Position numbers and translations under genes: made by a program
Origin: Coleofasciculus sp040219735
GTDB lineage: Bacteria > Cyanobacteriota > Cyanobacteriia > Cyanobacteriales > Coleofasciculaceae
Strand: one strand, 5' to 3'
Length of the DNA: 64,000 bases
Assembly (NCBI GenBank): GCA_040219735.1
Contig: JAVJRX010000101.1
Notes under the pieces: generated by a model
Database searches by the model: none
Told to the model about the DNA's origin: nothing
What the model saw: only the letters and a program-made list of their open reading frames with translations
Shown here: positions 8,873 through 17,394 of the stretch, piece by piece
How positions within the stretch are numbered: the first letter of the stretch is position 1
Layout: each line of letters starts with the position of its first letter

Positions 8873-9654
8873 TAAAATTCACGTCGGGAGAAAATCAGAA
8901 TCGCGATCGCAAGCAGCAAGATCGTGTAGACTATGGCATAAGCGGCATGTCCTAACAGAGTCAAAGAGGAAGGGAGCAACCCATAAACCGCCTCATTTTT
9001 CAAATTCAGACGAGATAAATCGGGTAACACTAAGTAAAGAGCTTGGGTTATCGTCTCTAGAGTCGCGTTTTCACTGAGTTTCCCTAACTCCAGCACATCG
9101 CGACTCAAATGTCCCATTAAATAAATACCAACGGTTAGGAGTGTGGCTAGAATTGAGCTGGTGAATACGCCAAACATTAGCGCTACAGCTACAATTAGGC
9201 TTAACTCTAAAAACTGATAAAGCGCCGAAATCAGTAGGCTGACTAAAGGGTAATTAATGCCATTGAAACTGAGGAGAGCTAAGTAAATAGCTGTCATGGC
9301 GATAACCAAAACCGCAAGGACTCCTAGTAACCCTAAATGTTTGCCAATAATTAATTCTGCCCGTGAGATGGGTTTAGGGATTAAAACCAAGACAGTGCGT
9401 TTTTCGATTTCCTTATTAATCAAACCTGTCCCGACAAATATGGCAACGAGTACTCCCAAAACACCAATCGCCGCTAAACCTAAATCCATAAATATTTTAT
9501 CTTCTGTGGTAGCGGCAACTTCCCCCAGGAGTGGTATCGCAACAACCAACAGCAGGGCAAAAAAGCCAATCACATAAAAAATGCGATCGCGAATGACTTC
9601 CTGAAACCCATTCGTGGCAATTGTCCAAATTCTACCTAAAGTTTTAGTTGTCAT
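8872..9654 (-). CDS. fraE: FraE-like ABC-2 permease, filament integrity/septal protein
   Basis: A 260 aa ABC-2-type permease with about six hydrophobic segments. Typical features are the N-terminal ATNGFQEVIRDRIFYVIGFF and the cytoplasmic loop NKEIEKRTVLVLIPKPISR. It is the third gene after fraC and fraD in the same order and orientation as the Anabaena fraCDE operon, where FraE is needed for filament integrity and diazotrophic growth. The gap to fraD is 56 bp. No partner ATPase gene is nearby. The family call is firm; the fraE assignment rests on order and size. Confidence 0.85.
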   Translation of the reverse strand: MTTKTLGRIWTIATNGFQEVIRDRIFYVIGFFALLLVVAIPLLGEVAATTEDKIFMDLGLAAIGVLGVLVAIFVGTGLINKEIEKRTVLVLIPKPISRAELIIGKHLGLLGVLAVLVIAMTAIYLALLSFNGINYPLVSLLISALYQFLELSLIVAVALMFGVFTSSILATLLTVGIYLMGHLSRDVLELGKLSENATLETITQALYLVLPDLSRLNLKNEAVYGLLPSSLTLLGHAAYAIVYTILLLAIAILIFSRREF

Positions 9655-9710
9655 TTGTTTTTTGTTCTTTGTTCTTTGTCAATTCATTCGTTGCGTCTAG
9701 AATTCATAAT

Positions 9711-10730
9711 TCATAAAGTTGGAGATTGAGAGGTAACAATCGGTTTAGGAACGCCCCATCCTTCTGCCGGATCGCATTTTACCTGACCGAGAAGACTAAT
9801 ACCGATGTCAGTTCGCCGAGTGACGGATATGATCTGACAAGACTTGGTGAGTAAGTAGGGTTGGGGTTGCGATCGCGGACCTTGCCAAAGGGCTTGTAGG
9901 TCTAAGTTATACCCCGAATCCCGGAGCGAAATCTCTCCGGAACTCACTTGCCACAAATTGTCTTCTTTAATATCATCAGAGGTGAGTTCTTGCATCACTT
10001 GGGCTTTAATCTGCTCAATCAATTGCTCGCGTTCACTGGGGAGAAGCATTCGCTCGACATCCGACCAAGGTTGATTATCAAGTCGTTCTTCTAAGCGAGA
10101 TGCCATCAAATCTAAAATGGTAACCCCCCGGGGTAACCTTTGCTGGGATTCCTCGATGGTTATTCTGACAACAAAGGCACTTTGTCTAAATGTATCAGCT
10201 GTGATTGTGGGATATTGAACTAACCAGTTTTGCACCAGAAAATAGAATTGAAACCAACTGCTTAATATCAACTGAGTTGTGAATAGCCACACCAGGGGTT
10301 GACGTTTGTCTCTATCGGGAATTTTGGGCTTAAAATTGCCATCTAAACAAAGGGGCAATGCGGCAACTACTGCCGATACGAGGGGCCAGAACACTAAAGC
10401 ATAGGGTGATAATTCTCTTGTAAAAACGCCAGAAAGATAAATAGTAATCAGCGCTCCAGTAATCCAGGGACTTAAGGAAACTTTGCCAATGCTGAAGGCT
10501 TTATTGCTACTCGTCGCCCAAAAGACACCTAGAATTAAAAATAACCAACTAAAACTCTCTAATAGAATCTTAAAAATGTTCGTTGCCCAAAATGACATGA
10601 GCCAGGAGAAAATACTTAGCCCAATCAAGGTCTGCCAAGAGAAAGCCTTAGAAGGAACAAATACTCCTAATAAGAATTTCAGGGTATTGTTGAACCAATT
10701 CAAAAAATTATCAAAAATATTCTTGAGCAT
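9711..10730 (-). CDS. fraD: FraD-like septal junction protein
   Basis: A 339 aa protein with about five transmembrane helices in the first ~165 residues (including WQTLIGLSIFSWLMSFW and LVWLFTTQLILSSWFQF) and a soluble C-terminal half of about 170 residues. FraD of Anabaena has this same size and layout. It localises to septa, where its C-terminal part builds the septal-junction plug that allows cell-to-cell exchange. It is the middle gene of the fraC-fraD-fraE order, with 79 bp to fraC. That it exists in a non-heterocystous strain would not be odd, because the operon is shared by filament formers. Confidence 0.85.
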   Translation of the reverse strand: MLKNIFDNFLNWFNNTLKFLLGVFVPSKAFSWQTLIGLSIFSWLMSFWATNIFKILLESFSWLFLILGVFWATSSNKAFSIGKVSLSPWITGALITIYLSGVFTRELSPYALVFWPLVSAVVAALPLCLDGNFKPKIPDRDKRQPLVWLFTTQLILSSWFQFYFLVQNWLVQYPTITADTFRQSAFVVRITIEESQQRLPRGVTILDLMASRLEERLDNQPWSDVERMLLPSEREQLIEQIKAQVMQELTSDDIKEDNLWQVSSGEISLRDSGYNLDLQALWQGPRSQPQPYLLTKSCQIISVTRRTDIGISLLGQVKCDPAEGWGVPKPIVTSQSPTL

Positions 10731-10809
10731 CGTTTTGATTTAAAAATAGGGTTTAGGGGCTTCAGGATAGTTAGAATTATCCCGAAGGTATTTCAGGTTA
10801 GGGATAGAT

Positions 10810-11370
10810 TCAGAGGGCGCGATTAAACTCCAGAAACCGTAACACCAAAATTAGCAAAATAGCGCTGTAGCTATAGGCATTAGCCAGTAGCACAGCAAAG
10901 GCAGGATTAGGTTTTGATTGGGTAATTTTGCGCTTGGGCAAATTAAGCAAGCTGGGTCTTTTATTTGATAAATTGGAACTCGTATTCAACTGTTCCGGGT
11001 TATCATGAATCCAGATTTTTAGTAATTCCAACCCCAGCAGTTTGATGATAAAAGTAAAAAAGAAAATACAAATGCCCAGTGAGATTATTAGAGGATTTGC
11101 TTGATCTAATCTACTGCCAATGGGATGATCGAAGAAAATAAAACTAACGATTTGATTCTGCAAAAATCGGGGCAATATAGTTTCTAGGAAGAAAAAAGTT
11201 AACCAACCAATGACAACGCTCCATAAATTCAGTGAGGTGGCATATTGAATACTGGTTTTCCGAGTGAGTTTTAGCCGTTGGTGCAAAACCCTGGCTTCTA
11301 AGGCGATCGCAACCAAGAGGAATAAGATTTGAAAGAGGAGCAGTTGTAGGGGCAAAACAATATCTATCAT
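10810..11370 (-). CDS. fraC: FraC-like filament integrity membrane protein
   Basis: A 186 aa membrane protein with about four hydrophobic stretches: residues ~5-25, ~48-68, ~92-115 and ~155-180. A positively charged loop (LHQRLKLTRK) follows the first. Length, topology and position as the first gene before fraD and fraE match FraC of Anabaena, a septal protein required to keep filaments from breaking. The operon promoter should lie in 11371-11620, shared divergently with the CobA-like gene. Confidence 0.83.
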   Translation of the reverse strand: MIDIVLPLQLLLFQILFLLVAIALEARVLHQRLKLTRKTSIQYATSLNLWSVVIGWLTFFFLETILPRFLQNQIVSFIFFDHPIGSRLDQANPLIISLGICIFFFTFIIKLLGLELLKIWIHDNPEQLNTSSNLSNKRPSLLNLPKRKITQSKPNPAFAVLLANAYSYSAILLILVLRFLEFNRAL

Positions 11371-11620
11371 AATAGTTTCCTTTTGATCGATGTATCAGTT
11401 CCTCGTGTAGTGCGGAAAAATTAAGGAGCGATAAAAAAGTAGATATGATAAACCTAACATCCTTGGAGGCTTCTACCTGCTACCTTATTCCCCCATAACG
11501 GCAACGGGGATATTTTTATACTATATTAGACTGGCTGGGATAAAAGGGTGAAGGTTATTCTTAATATTCCCAGTTGTATCGTTAAACTGAGTTGGGTTGA
11601 TAAAGTCCCAAGGATCGTCA

Positions 11621-12754
11621 ATGACTAGGACAGGTATTGGTATTCGCACGGCGGCTGAGCGTACAGAACGCATCACCGGTCAGATTCATGTTTACGATGG
11701 CGTGGGTAAGGGGAAGTCTCAAGCCGCATTGGGCGTGGTTTTGCGCTCGATTGGTTTGGGGATCAACTGTGCAGAATCCAGTCGGGTGTTATTGTTACAG
11801 TTTCTTAAGGGACCGGGACGGAACTATGATGAGGATGCGGCGATTGAGGCGTTGCGACGGGCGTTTCCTCACTTGATTGATCAGGTTCGCACGGGACGAA
11901 GTGAATTTTTTACTAAAGAGGAAGTAACCCGGTTTGACAAGCTAGAGGCGCAGCGAGGGTGGGATGTGGCGAAAGGCGCGATCGCGTCAAATCTCTATTC
12001 GGTTGTGGTTCTGGATGAGTTGAATCCCCTGCTGGATTTGGGGTTACTCCCGGTTGAGGAGGTGGTGCAAACCCTGACAAATAAACCCCCGTCTCTGGAA
12101 GTGATTGTCACGGGACGAGGAACGCCGCCAGCGCTGTTGGATTTGGCAGATTTACATAGTGAGTCGGTTCCCCACGATCACCCGGTTTCTCGGGAACAGG
12201 GGATTGAGGGAATTGAAATTTATACGGGTGCGGGGAAAGGGAAATCGACCAATGCGTTAGGAAAGGCGTTACAAGCCATTGGTCGCGGAATTAGTACGGA
12301 TAAATCCCACCGGGTTCTGATTATGCAGTGGTTGAAGGGAGGGACAGGGTATACTGAAGACGCCGCGATCGCAGCCTTACGCCAAAGCTACCCAAATCTG
12401 GTGGATCATCAGCGTTGTGGGCGAGACGCGATCGTTTGGCGGGGACAGCAGCAAATTTTGGATTATGTAGAAGCAGAACGGGGATGGGAAATTGCCCGGG
12501 CGGCGTTAGCGTCAGGGTTGTATAAAACGATTATTCTGGATGAACTGAATCCGACGGTTGATTTGGAACTGTTGCAGGTTGAACCCATTGTCGAGGCGCT
12601 GTTACGGAAACCCCGTGATACGGAAGTCATTATCACAGGTCGTTGTAAAAATCAACCCGCTTACTTTGAATTGGCGACTGTCCATTCGGAGATGATTTGT
12701 CATAAGCATTATTGTGACAAAGGAGTGGATTTGAAGCGAGGGGTGGATTTTTAA
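11621..12754 (+). CDS. Tandem-domain CobA/BtuR-like P-loop ATPase
   Basis: Two homologous CobA/BtuR-like domains are fused head to tail in 377 aa. The first P-loop is DGVGKGKS at residues 26-33 and the second is GAGKGKS near residue 205. Each is followed by a YNEDAA/YTEDAA-type segment, an arginine-rich helix and a VVLDELNP/IILDELNP Walker-B-like strand. CobA/BtuR enzymes adenosylate corrinoids and act as ~200 aa homodimers, so the fusion could be an internal pseudo-dimer. Whether it still does this is inference. The ATG at 11621 was chosen because AAGGA lies 6 bp upstream; the TTG at 11597 is an alternative. Confidence 0.8.
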   Translation: MTRTGIGIRTAAERTERITGQIHVYDGVGKGKSQAALGVVLRSIGLGINCAESSRVLLLQFLKGPGRNYDEDAAIEALRRAFPHLIDQVRTGRSEFFTKEEVTRFDKLEAQRGWDVAKGAIASNLYSVVVLDELNPLLDLGLLPVEEVVQTLTNKPPSLEVIVTGRGTPPALLDLADLHSESVPHDHPVSREQGIEGIEIYTGAGKGKSTNALGKALQAIGRGISTDKSHRVLIMQWLKGGTGYTEDAAIAALRQSYPNLVDHQRCGRDAIVWRGQQQILDYVEAERGWEIARAALASGLYKTIILDELNPTVDLELLQVEPIVEALLRKPRDTEVIITGRCKNQPAYFELATVHSEMICHKHYCDKGVDLKRGVDF

Positions 12755-12811
12755 TGGTCATGGGTCATTTGTTAGGGAACAGGGGAGTACGTCAACTAAG
12801 CTAGAGTGGGG

Positions 12812-13462
12812 CTATTTCCAATCGACAAACTGGGCATAGAGATAGGCGATCACTTCCCCAATGACGGTTCGTACCCCTTCGCTAGAGTGCCACCACTGTT
12901 TAGGATCATACTCTTGAGGTTCAGCCGCAATCACACCGACTCGGATTTCTGGTTCTAATACCGCTTTAAATATAATCCAGCTTCGACGGGCATGAGGTCC
13001 TAAGGAATAAAGATTTATCGATTTTACGTCTAATTCGGACGTCGATAACCATTCCCGTAGGGCGATGGCGCTTGCTTGAGTTCGATGTTTAATCACCTTG
13101 GGGGCGGGAACAGCTACCAGTTGTTCTGGGTTAAACCCCAAAACGATAAATGTGGCGGCGGTGAGTTCGGCAAAATTCTTGTATTGGGCTAAATAATATC
13201 CCTTCGAGACGGGTAAACCCGTGGTAATCAGGTGATTATAAGACCCGCGCTGGAAGAGTGCGATCGCGTCCTTAATTGCATAATCCGGTATCCAGCCTTC
13301 CACCACTATGACATCAGCCGTCACGGGAGAGTTAACCGCTAGGAATGGGTAGATAGTGCTGAGAGTGAATACCATTAAAGCAATTATACAAATAAATGTA
13401 ACTATCCATCCCTGAATAGTCAGAGTCCATTGGCTTTTGCGATGAATGAAACGAATTTTCAT
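12812..13462 (-). CDS. YdcF/SanA-like (DUF218-type) membrane-anchored protein
   Basis: A 216 aa protein with one N-terminal transmembrane helix (about residues 17-40) and a domain beginning ADVIVVEGWIPDYAIKDAI. It continues with HLITTGLP and PKVIKHRTQASAIALREWL, resembling the DUF218 (ElyC/SanA/YdcF) fold. Members act in envelope homeostasis, but the biochemical function is mostly unknown. It contains a HIP1 site, unlike the two genes upstream. It starts 34 bp after the DUF4435 gene on the same strand, so read-through from the defence operon is possible. Confidence 0.6.
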   Translation of the reverse strand: MKIRFIHRKSQWTLTIQGWIVTFICIIALMVFTLSTIYPFLAVNSPVTADVIVVEGWIPDYAIKDAIALFQRGSYNHLITTGLPVSKGYYLAQYKNFAELTAATFIVLGFNPEQLVAVPAPKVIKHRTQASAIALREWLSTSELDVKSINLYSLGPHARRSWIIFKAVLEPEIRVGVIAAEPQEYDPKQWWHSSEGVRTVIGEVIAYLYAQFVDWK

Positions 13463-13496
13463 TTTAGTTTATATTTGTCATTAACACCAACCTATT

Positions 13497-14387
13497 TCAA
13501 GGACTCAGGCGCTCCAGTAAACGCTGAAATAGATGTTCTTGAGCTAATTCTTCAGCCTCAACACATAGCAATAAATTTACAGCAACATTTTTCGGGTCAT
13601 GAAAATTTTTTCTATTTTTTGCAACTTTATTCTTTATGTACCAACACAAAATATCAATAAAATCATGACCACGTATCTTACACCTTCGCTCTGTTATCGT
13701 ATTTGTTTTTAATTCTTGGAGTTTAGTGACGAATATCGACTGACTGTTATACTGGCTATTCTTGTTGAGGTATTTTGCAATAAATGATTCTGTTTCCAAT
13801 TCGATGGCTGTTCCCTTAAAACTACAGCACTTTCCCAGATCTTTTTCTTTTAACCAAGTCATCTTCAGGTCAAGTGCCTCATTTGTCGCCCTGATCAGAA
13901 ATAACTCCTCAAGCACTTTCGATAAGTTATCTAAAATTTCATTGACTGGTATGTTAGATAATCCTAAAGCAATTGTCATGAATTTATCCAGTACCTTCTC
14001 ATTAAACAAGTACATTTCCAGGGAGGAGTAATCGGTAAACAGTAAAATATCACACTCATAATTTTTCTGAAACAACCAATCAAAATCTTTATCCGCAATA
14101 CAAGTTAAATGAGAAGGAATCTCTGAAAGCTGATGTTTTATATCTAAAGCAAGGGCAATAACACGATCTCGATTATTGTTATTTAATTCAAGTTCATTAA
14201 GTCTCTCAGCCGGAATATCAACTGTATCGATTACATATATGGCAAAGTCTTGCTGTCCTTTCTGTTTCAGGAACCATTCTATCAAATCTTTATCTGTCGT
14301 ACCTTCAACATATATATCACGCAAATCAGGCTCAAGTTCATATCTAGCGACTAATTCCTCAAACTTATGTCGATACTCACTCTCCAT
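13497..14387 (-). CDS. DUF4435/TOPRIM protein, AriB-like effector of a PARIS-type system
   Basis: A 296 aa DUF4435-type protein. A TOPRIM-like core is visible: IYVEGTTDKD with Glu28, IADKDFDW with Asp99, Asp101 and Asp103, then TDYSSLEMYL near 118-127, the family's conserved D-x-x-x-x-E turn. In PARIS, AriB is the toxic TOPRIM nuclease released by AriA when a phage anti-restriction protein is sensed. The gene follows its ATPase partner by 6 bp. The operon is AT-rich by eye and lacks HIP1 sites, suggesting transfer. DUF4435 pairs with other ATPases too, so PARIS is the best but not the only reading. Confidence 0.75.
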   Translation of the reverse strand: MESEYRHKFEELVARYELEPDLRDIYVEGTTDKDLIEWFLKQKGQQDFAIYVIDTVDIPAERLNELELNNNNRDRVIALALDIKHQLSEIPSHLTCIADKDFDWLFQKNYECDILLFTDYSSLEMYLFNEKVLDKFMTIALGLSNIPVNEILDNLSKVLEELFLIRATNEALDLKMTWLKEKDLGKCCSFKGTAIELETESFIAKYLNKNSQYNSQSIFVTKLQELKTNTITERRCKIRGHDFIDILCWYIKNKVAKNRKNFHDPKNVAVNLLLCVEAEELAQEHLFQRLLERLSP

Positions 14388-14393
14388 TTTTAA

Positions 14394-15773
14394 CTAATCA
14401 GCTTGGTTTTCTAACTTGATAACGTTCCGGCGGTATTGAGCCAGTAATTCCAATGAATGAGTGGCAAGCATAAACTGAACTTGACTACCCTCAGTGAGAG
14501 CCAGCAATGTCCGAATAAATTGACGCTGCCATTTAATATTTAGGGATATTTCGGGTTCATCAATTATGAAGATTGTTGCTTGTTCGCGGGCAGTTAGCGT
14601 ATTACAAAATAAAAGTAAGAGTTGCTTTTCTCCAGAAGAAAGCATCTCCGGCAGAATTTCCATGCCTGATTCTGTCATTATACTGATTCCCTCTCGCACA
14701 TGTAATCGTATCCTTTTGTCTCGAAAAAATATATTATTTATTGTGTCAACAAACAATGTTAATAAATCTTGTGTATATTGCAGAGCATCCATTCTAGCAT
14801 TTACACTGTCAAGGTAGGGTTGTAAAACGTCCAAGATAATAGAATGTGTATTTTCTGCAGCATTTTTTAATGTATCGATAAGTTTTTGGTTGCTTAGGGG
14901 TGACATTAAGCCAAAGCCAGAAAAATCCTCACTACGTTTCTGTTGAACTTTTAGAGCTTCAATCAAATCACCAGGTAATCCTTTTCTTTCCTCTATAGCC
15001 GCTTCGCCTGAGTTAATAATTCGGGTAAGTATCTCTTCATAAAGATTATGAACATTAGCAGATCCTGCATTAGAACCCTTCAAGGCTTGCTCACGAATCC
15101 ACTCCTCAGCTCGCTGTATAGATGTTCTCAAAGCAATATCTGTATGAATGTTCTTAGATTTAATTATAGATAAAGGTCTATATAAACCTTGATCCATATC
15201 TTCAAATAGAAATCTTTGAGCTTTTTGCATTTTCATTTTAATATTATAGGGAATAAGAATGTCACTATCATCTTCCTCAAAAGCATCACTACTTAAAACT
15301 CGATCATCACCCAGTAAGTAAATATTGATTTGCAAGTTGGATAATGATTGCAAAAAAGCATCATCTTCGCCTCTAAGTTTACCATTGTGATCGACTTTGT
15401 AGTTTGCTGTCGTAACATCATCTTTACCTCGCAACAGTTGAACTTGAAATGAGCCAGTCAATTGGTCAGGTTCGCGGCTAGCAACGATATGGGTTCCATC
15501 AGCAAGTGAAACTGAAAATTCTGCAAAAGGAATTTGTGCTAATACTGTACGATGACCACGATTTTGCCCTGGTGAAAGAAGATGAAACAGAAGGTTTAAA
15601 ATAGTCGTTTTACCAGAGCCATTATCTCCATATAAAATTAGAAGTGAATTCTCTAACTGAGTATCTTTATCTTTGAGCTGTAAATTGTATGTATATCTAC
15701 CAAATAGTCGTTTCACATTAATAGATACCACCGACAGGGGAAAAGCAACTGTATTAATTTCACTGATAACCAT
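14394..15773 (-). CDS. ABC-type AAA ATPase, AriA-like sensor of a PARIS-type system
   Basis: An ATP-binding-cassette-like ATPase of the AAA_15/AAA_21 group, 459 aa from the ATG at 15773. Walker A is GDNGSGKTT at 49-57. The signature LSSGEKQLLLL, Walker B FIIDEPEISLN and a switch histidine in FMLATHSLELL are all near the C-terminus. The ~270-residue insert between Walker A and the signature is predominantly helical. With the DUF4435 gene 6 bp downstream, this matches the AriA-AriB arrangement of PARIS, in which AriA oligomers hold AriB until triggered. A TTG at 15809 is an alternative start adding 12 residues. Confidence 0.75.
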   Translation of the reverse strand: MVISEINTVAFPLSVVSINVKRLFGRYTYNLQLKDKDTQLENSLLILYGDNGSGKTTILNLLFHLLSPGQNRGHRTVLAQIPFAEFSVSLADGTHIVASREPDQLTGSFQVQLLRGKDDVTTANYKVDHNGKLRGEDDAFLQSLSNLQINIYLLGDDRVLSSDAFEEDDSDILIPYNIKMKMQKAQRFLFEDMDQGLYRPLSIIKSKNIHTDIALRTSIQRAEEWIREQALKGSNAGSANVHNLYEEILTRIINSGEAAIEERKGLPGDLIEALKVQQKRSEDFSGFGLMSPLSNQKLIDTLKNAAENTHSIILDVLQPYLDSVNARMDALQYTQDLLTLFVDTINNIFFRDKRIRLHVREGISIMTESGMEILPEMLSSGEKQLLLLFCNTLTAREQATIFIIDEPEISLNIKWQRQFIRTLLALTEGSQVQFMLATHSLELLAQYRRNVIKLENQAD

Positions 15774-15938
15774 GGTAAGCTTTATCACTAACGAGTTGGA
15801 CAAAATCAAACTTTACGGTTGAAATTAGCAATGAATAGGGAACAAAAGGATCTAAGTCTTTTCACAATCTTTACTCAGTTCCCAAAATTCAGATCGAGTT
15901 ACTGACTATATTCTAAGAGTTAGGCTTAGGGGAGAAAT

Positions 15939-16343
15939 TCACGATTGTTTTAGTTGGGCTATCATATCAGCGGGATTCCAGTAAGCACGAGTGCTTTGTA
16001 TTTTACCCGCTTTATTGACTTCAAACACAGTAATTCCTTCAAACGTTACCGTTTTCCCACTCTTACTTAGTCCTTGCATTTTCCACTTAACAGCAGCTTC
16101 ATTACCCGCTACAAAAATATGATCGATTGTCGATTCCAGTTGTTTAAACATTCCCTGTAGCTGAGCAAAAAAATCCTGAAATCCTTCATGAACTTTTGTG
16201 GGAGGTTGTCCTACCGGATCATGACTAATGGCATCTTCGGCAAAGTGATCCAGCCAACCGTCGGGATTCATCGCTGCCACTTTGGTAAAATAGGTTCTGA
16301 TAAGTGCTTCAATAGCGTCTGTTGACATTGGTTTATTCTCCAT
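15939..16343 (-). CDS. SnoaL/NTF2-like protein
   Basis: A 134 aa single-domain protein of the nuclear transport factor 2 fold (SnoaL-like or ketosteroid-isomerase-like). It has WLDHFAEDAISHDPVG near residue 30, HIFVAGNEAAVKWKMQG near 75, and ITVFEVNKAGKIQSTRAYW at 103-121. These small cone-shaped domains bind or isomerise diverse hydrophobic ligands, and the sequence does not tell which. It is a single gene with ~165 bp to the next gene on the strand. Confidence 0.85.
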   Translation of the reverse strand: MENKPMSTDAIEALIRTYFTKVAAMNPDGWLDHFAEDAISHDPVGQPPTKVHEGFQDFFAQLQGMFKQLESTIDHIFVAGNEAAVKWKMQGLSKSGKTVTFEGITVFEVNKAGKIQSTRAYWNPADMIAQLKQS

Positions 16344-16509
16344 TGCTGAATACTTCTAGAGTAAAATTGGTAAAACCCGATGCATCATAATGGCGAATTC
16401 CCAACTCGGGTTTTTATGGGTGAGTTACGGCAGATATCTCATTAAATGCTCATTTGACAAGATTAAACTTCCGCCTAACCCACCCAACACAAAATGAATA
16501 GTTTCTTCA

Positions 16510-16872
16510 TTAAGTTTCCACTAAAACGGTAACGGCGGCAACAGCAATTAGCATTTCGTCATTTTTATCATTGAGTTCAGGAATGGCTCGACCTTGAACC
16601 ACCATTCCACCCGATTGTACGGTGAGTGATTTGCGACCAAAGGGTAACATGGCGAGAACCTCCTCCTGTCGCACTTGTTCCGGGTAAGGTACAGCGACTT
16701 GCACTTCCACAATCATTTGATTGGGATCGCTCAAACCCGCAACTTCCCAGACACCGGGTAAAGCGTTGTGCGCGATCGCGTTCCGCACAGCCCTAGATGC
16801 AGCGACAGTGGGTTCCTGTCCATGTTGGTCTACCCCCATACCCATTTCAATAATCAAACGTTTGCGAGTCAT
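16510..16872 (-). CDS. Lin0512-family protein
   Basis: A 120 aa protein of the Lin0512 family. Conserved features are the N-terminal RLIIEMGMGVDQHGQEPTVA, AVRNAIAHNALPGV near residue 27, and the C-terminal ND(K)NDEMLIAVAAVTV. The family is small, widespread and of unknown function; members are often found near nitrogen or amide metabolism genes. Here it precedes ureE by 58 bp in the reverse direction of transcription, so a link to urease is possible but weak. Confidence 0.85.
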   Translation of the reverse strand: MTRKRLIIEMGMGVDQHGQEPTVAASRAVRNAIAHNALPGVWEVAGLSDPNQMIVEVQVAVPYPEQVRQEEVLAMLPFGRKSLTVQSGGMVVQGRAIPELNDKNDEMLIAVAAVTVLVET

Positions 16873-16930
16873 AGCAACTGTTATATCCTAAATAATGCAT
16901 AACTTGTATTTTGTGACATACTCCCGACAC

Positions 16931-17368
16931 TTATCTGTGATGGTGATACGCGCCAATTTCGGGTTGAAAGGGGACAATTTCTGGCTTCACCTCCACGCCT
17001 AACTGATTGAGCATCGCCTGTAAAACGGGGTCAGGTGATAAGCGTAAATAGTGGGGAGTGAGTTCTAAGGGGACATGGCGATTACCCAGATGATAAGCAG
17101 CTCGCAGTAAACTCAGAGGATTGGAGGAAGTAATGGTTAAAACAGGTTCGGGTTTCGCCGCAATCTGAACCACCACCTCACCTGTCTGTGATTGGAGTAA
17201 ATCCCCATCGTTGAGGATAGTCCCTCTCGGTAAACGCAGATACAAACTTTGACCCTCTGGGGTTTCAAAGCGGTAGCGCGTCCGGGTGCGTTCCTCTGCG
17301 GTGAGGGAAAGTGTAAAATTAACGGAGATTTCTGTTGCTGAGTTCAATCGTTGCGTCAACATCAGCAT
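16931..17368 (-). CDS. ureE: Urease accessory protein, nickel chaperone
   Basis: UreE delivers nickel to the urease activation complex. The 145 aa protein has the N-terminal peptide-binding half, with RTRYRFETPEG and LYLRLPRGTILNDGD, and the C-terminal metal-binding half with the highly conserved AYHLGNRHVPLEL near residue 91. The tail ends GAYHHHR, a short histidine cluster like those that bind extra nickel in other UreE proteins. No other urease genes are in the window, which is usual in cyanobacteria, where ure genes are scattered. Confidence 0.92.
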   Translation of the reverse strand: MLMLTQRLNSATEISVNFTLSLTAEERTRTRYRFETPEGQSLYLRLPRGTILNDGDLLQSQTGEVVVQIAAKPEPVLTITSSNPLSLLRAAYHLGNRHVPLELTPHYLRLSPDPVLQAMLNQLGVEVKPEIVPFQPEIGAYHHHR

Positions 17369-17394
17369 AAATCGCCCAACTTGTCAAGCTAAAG

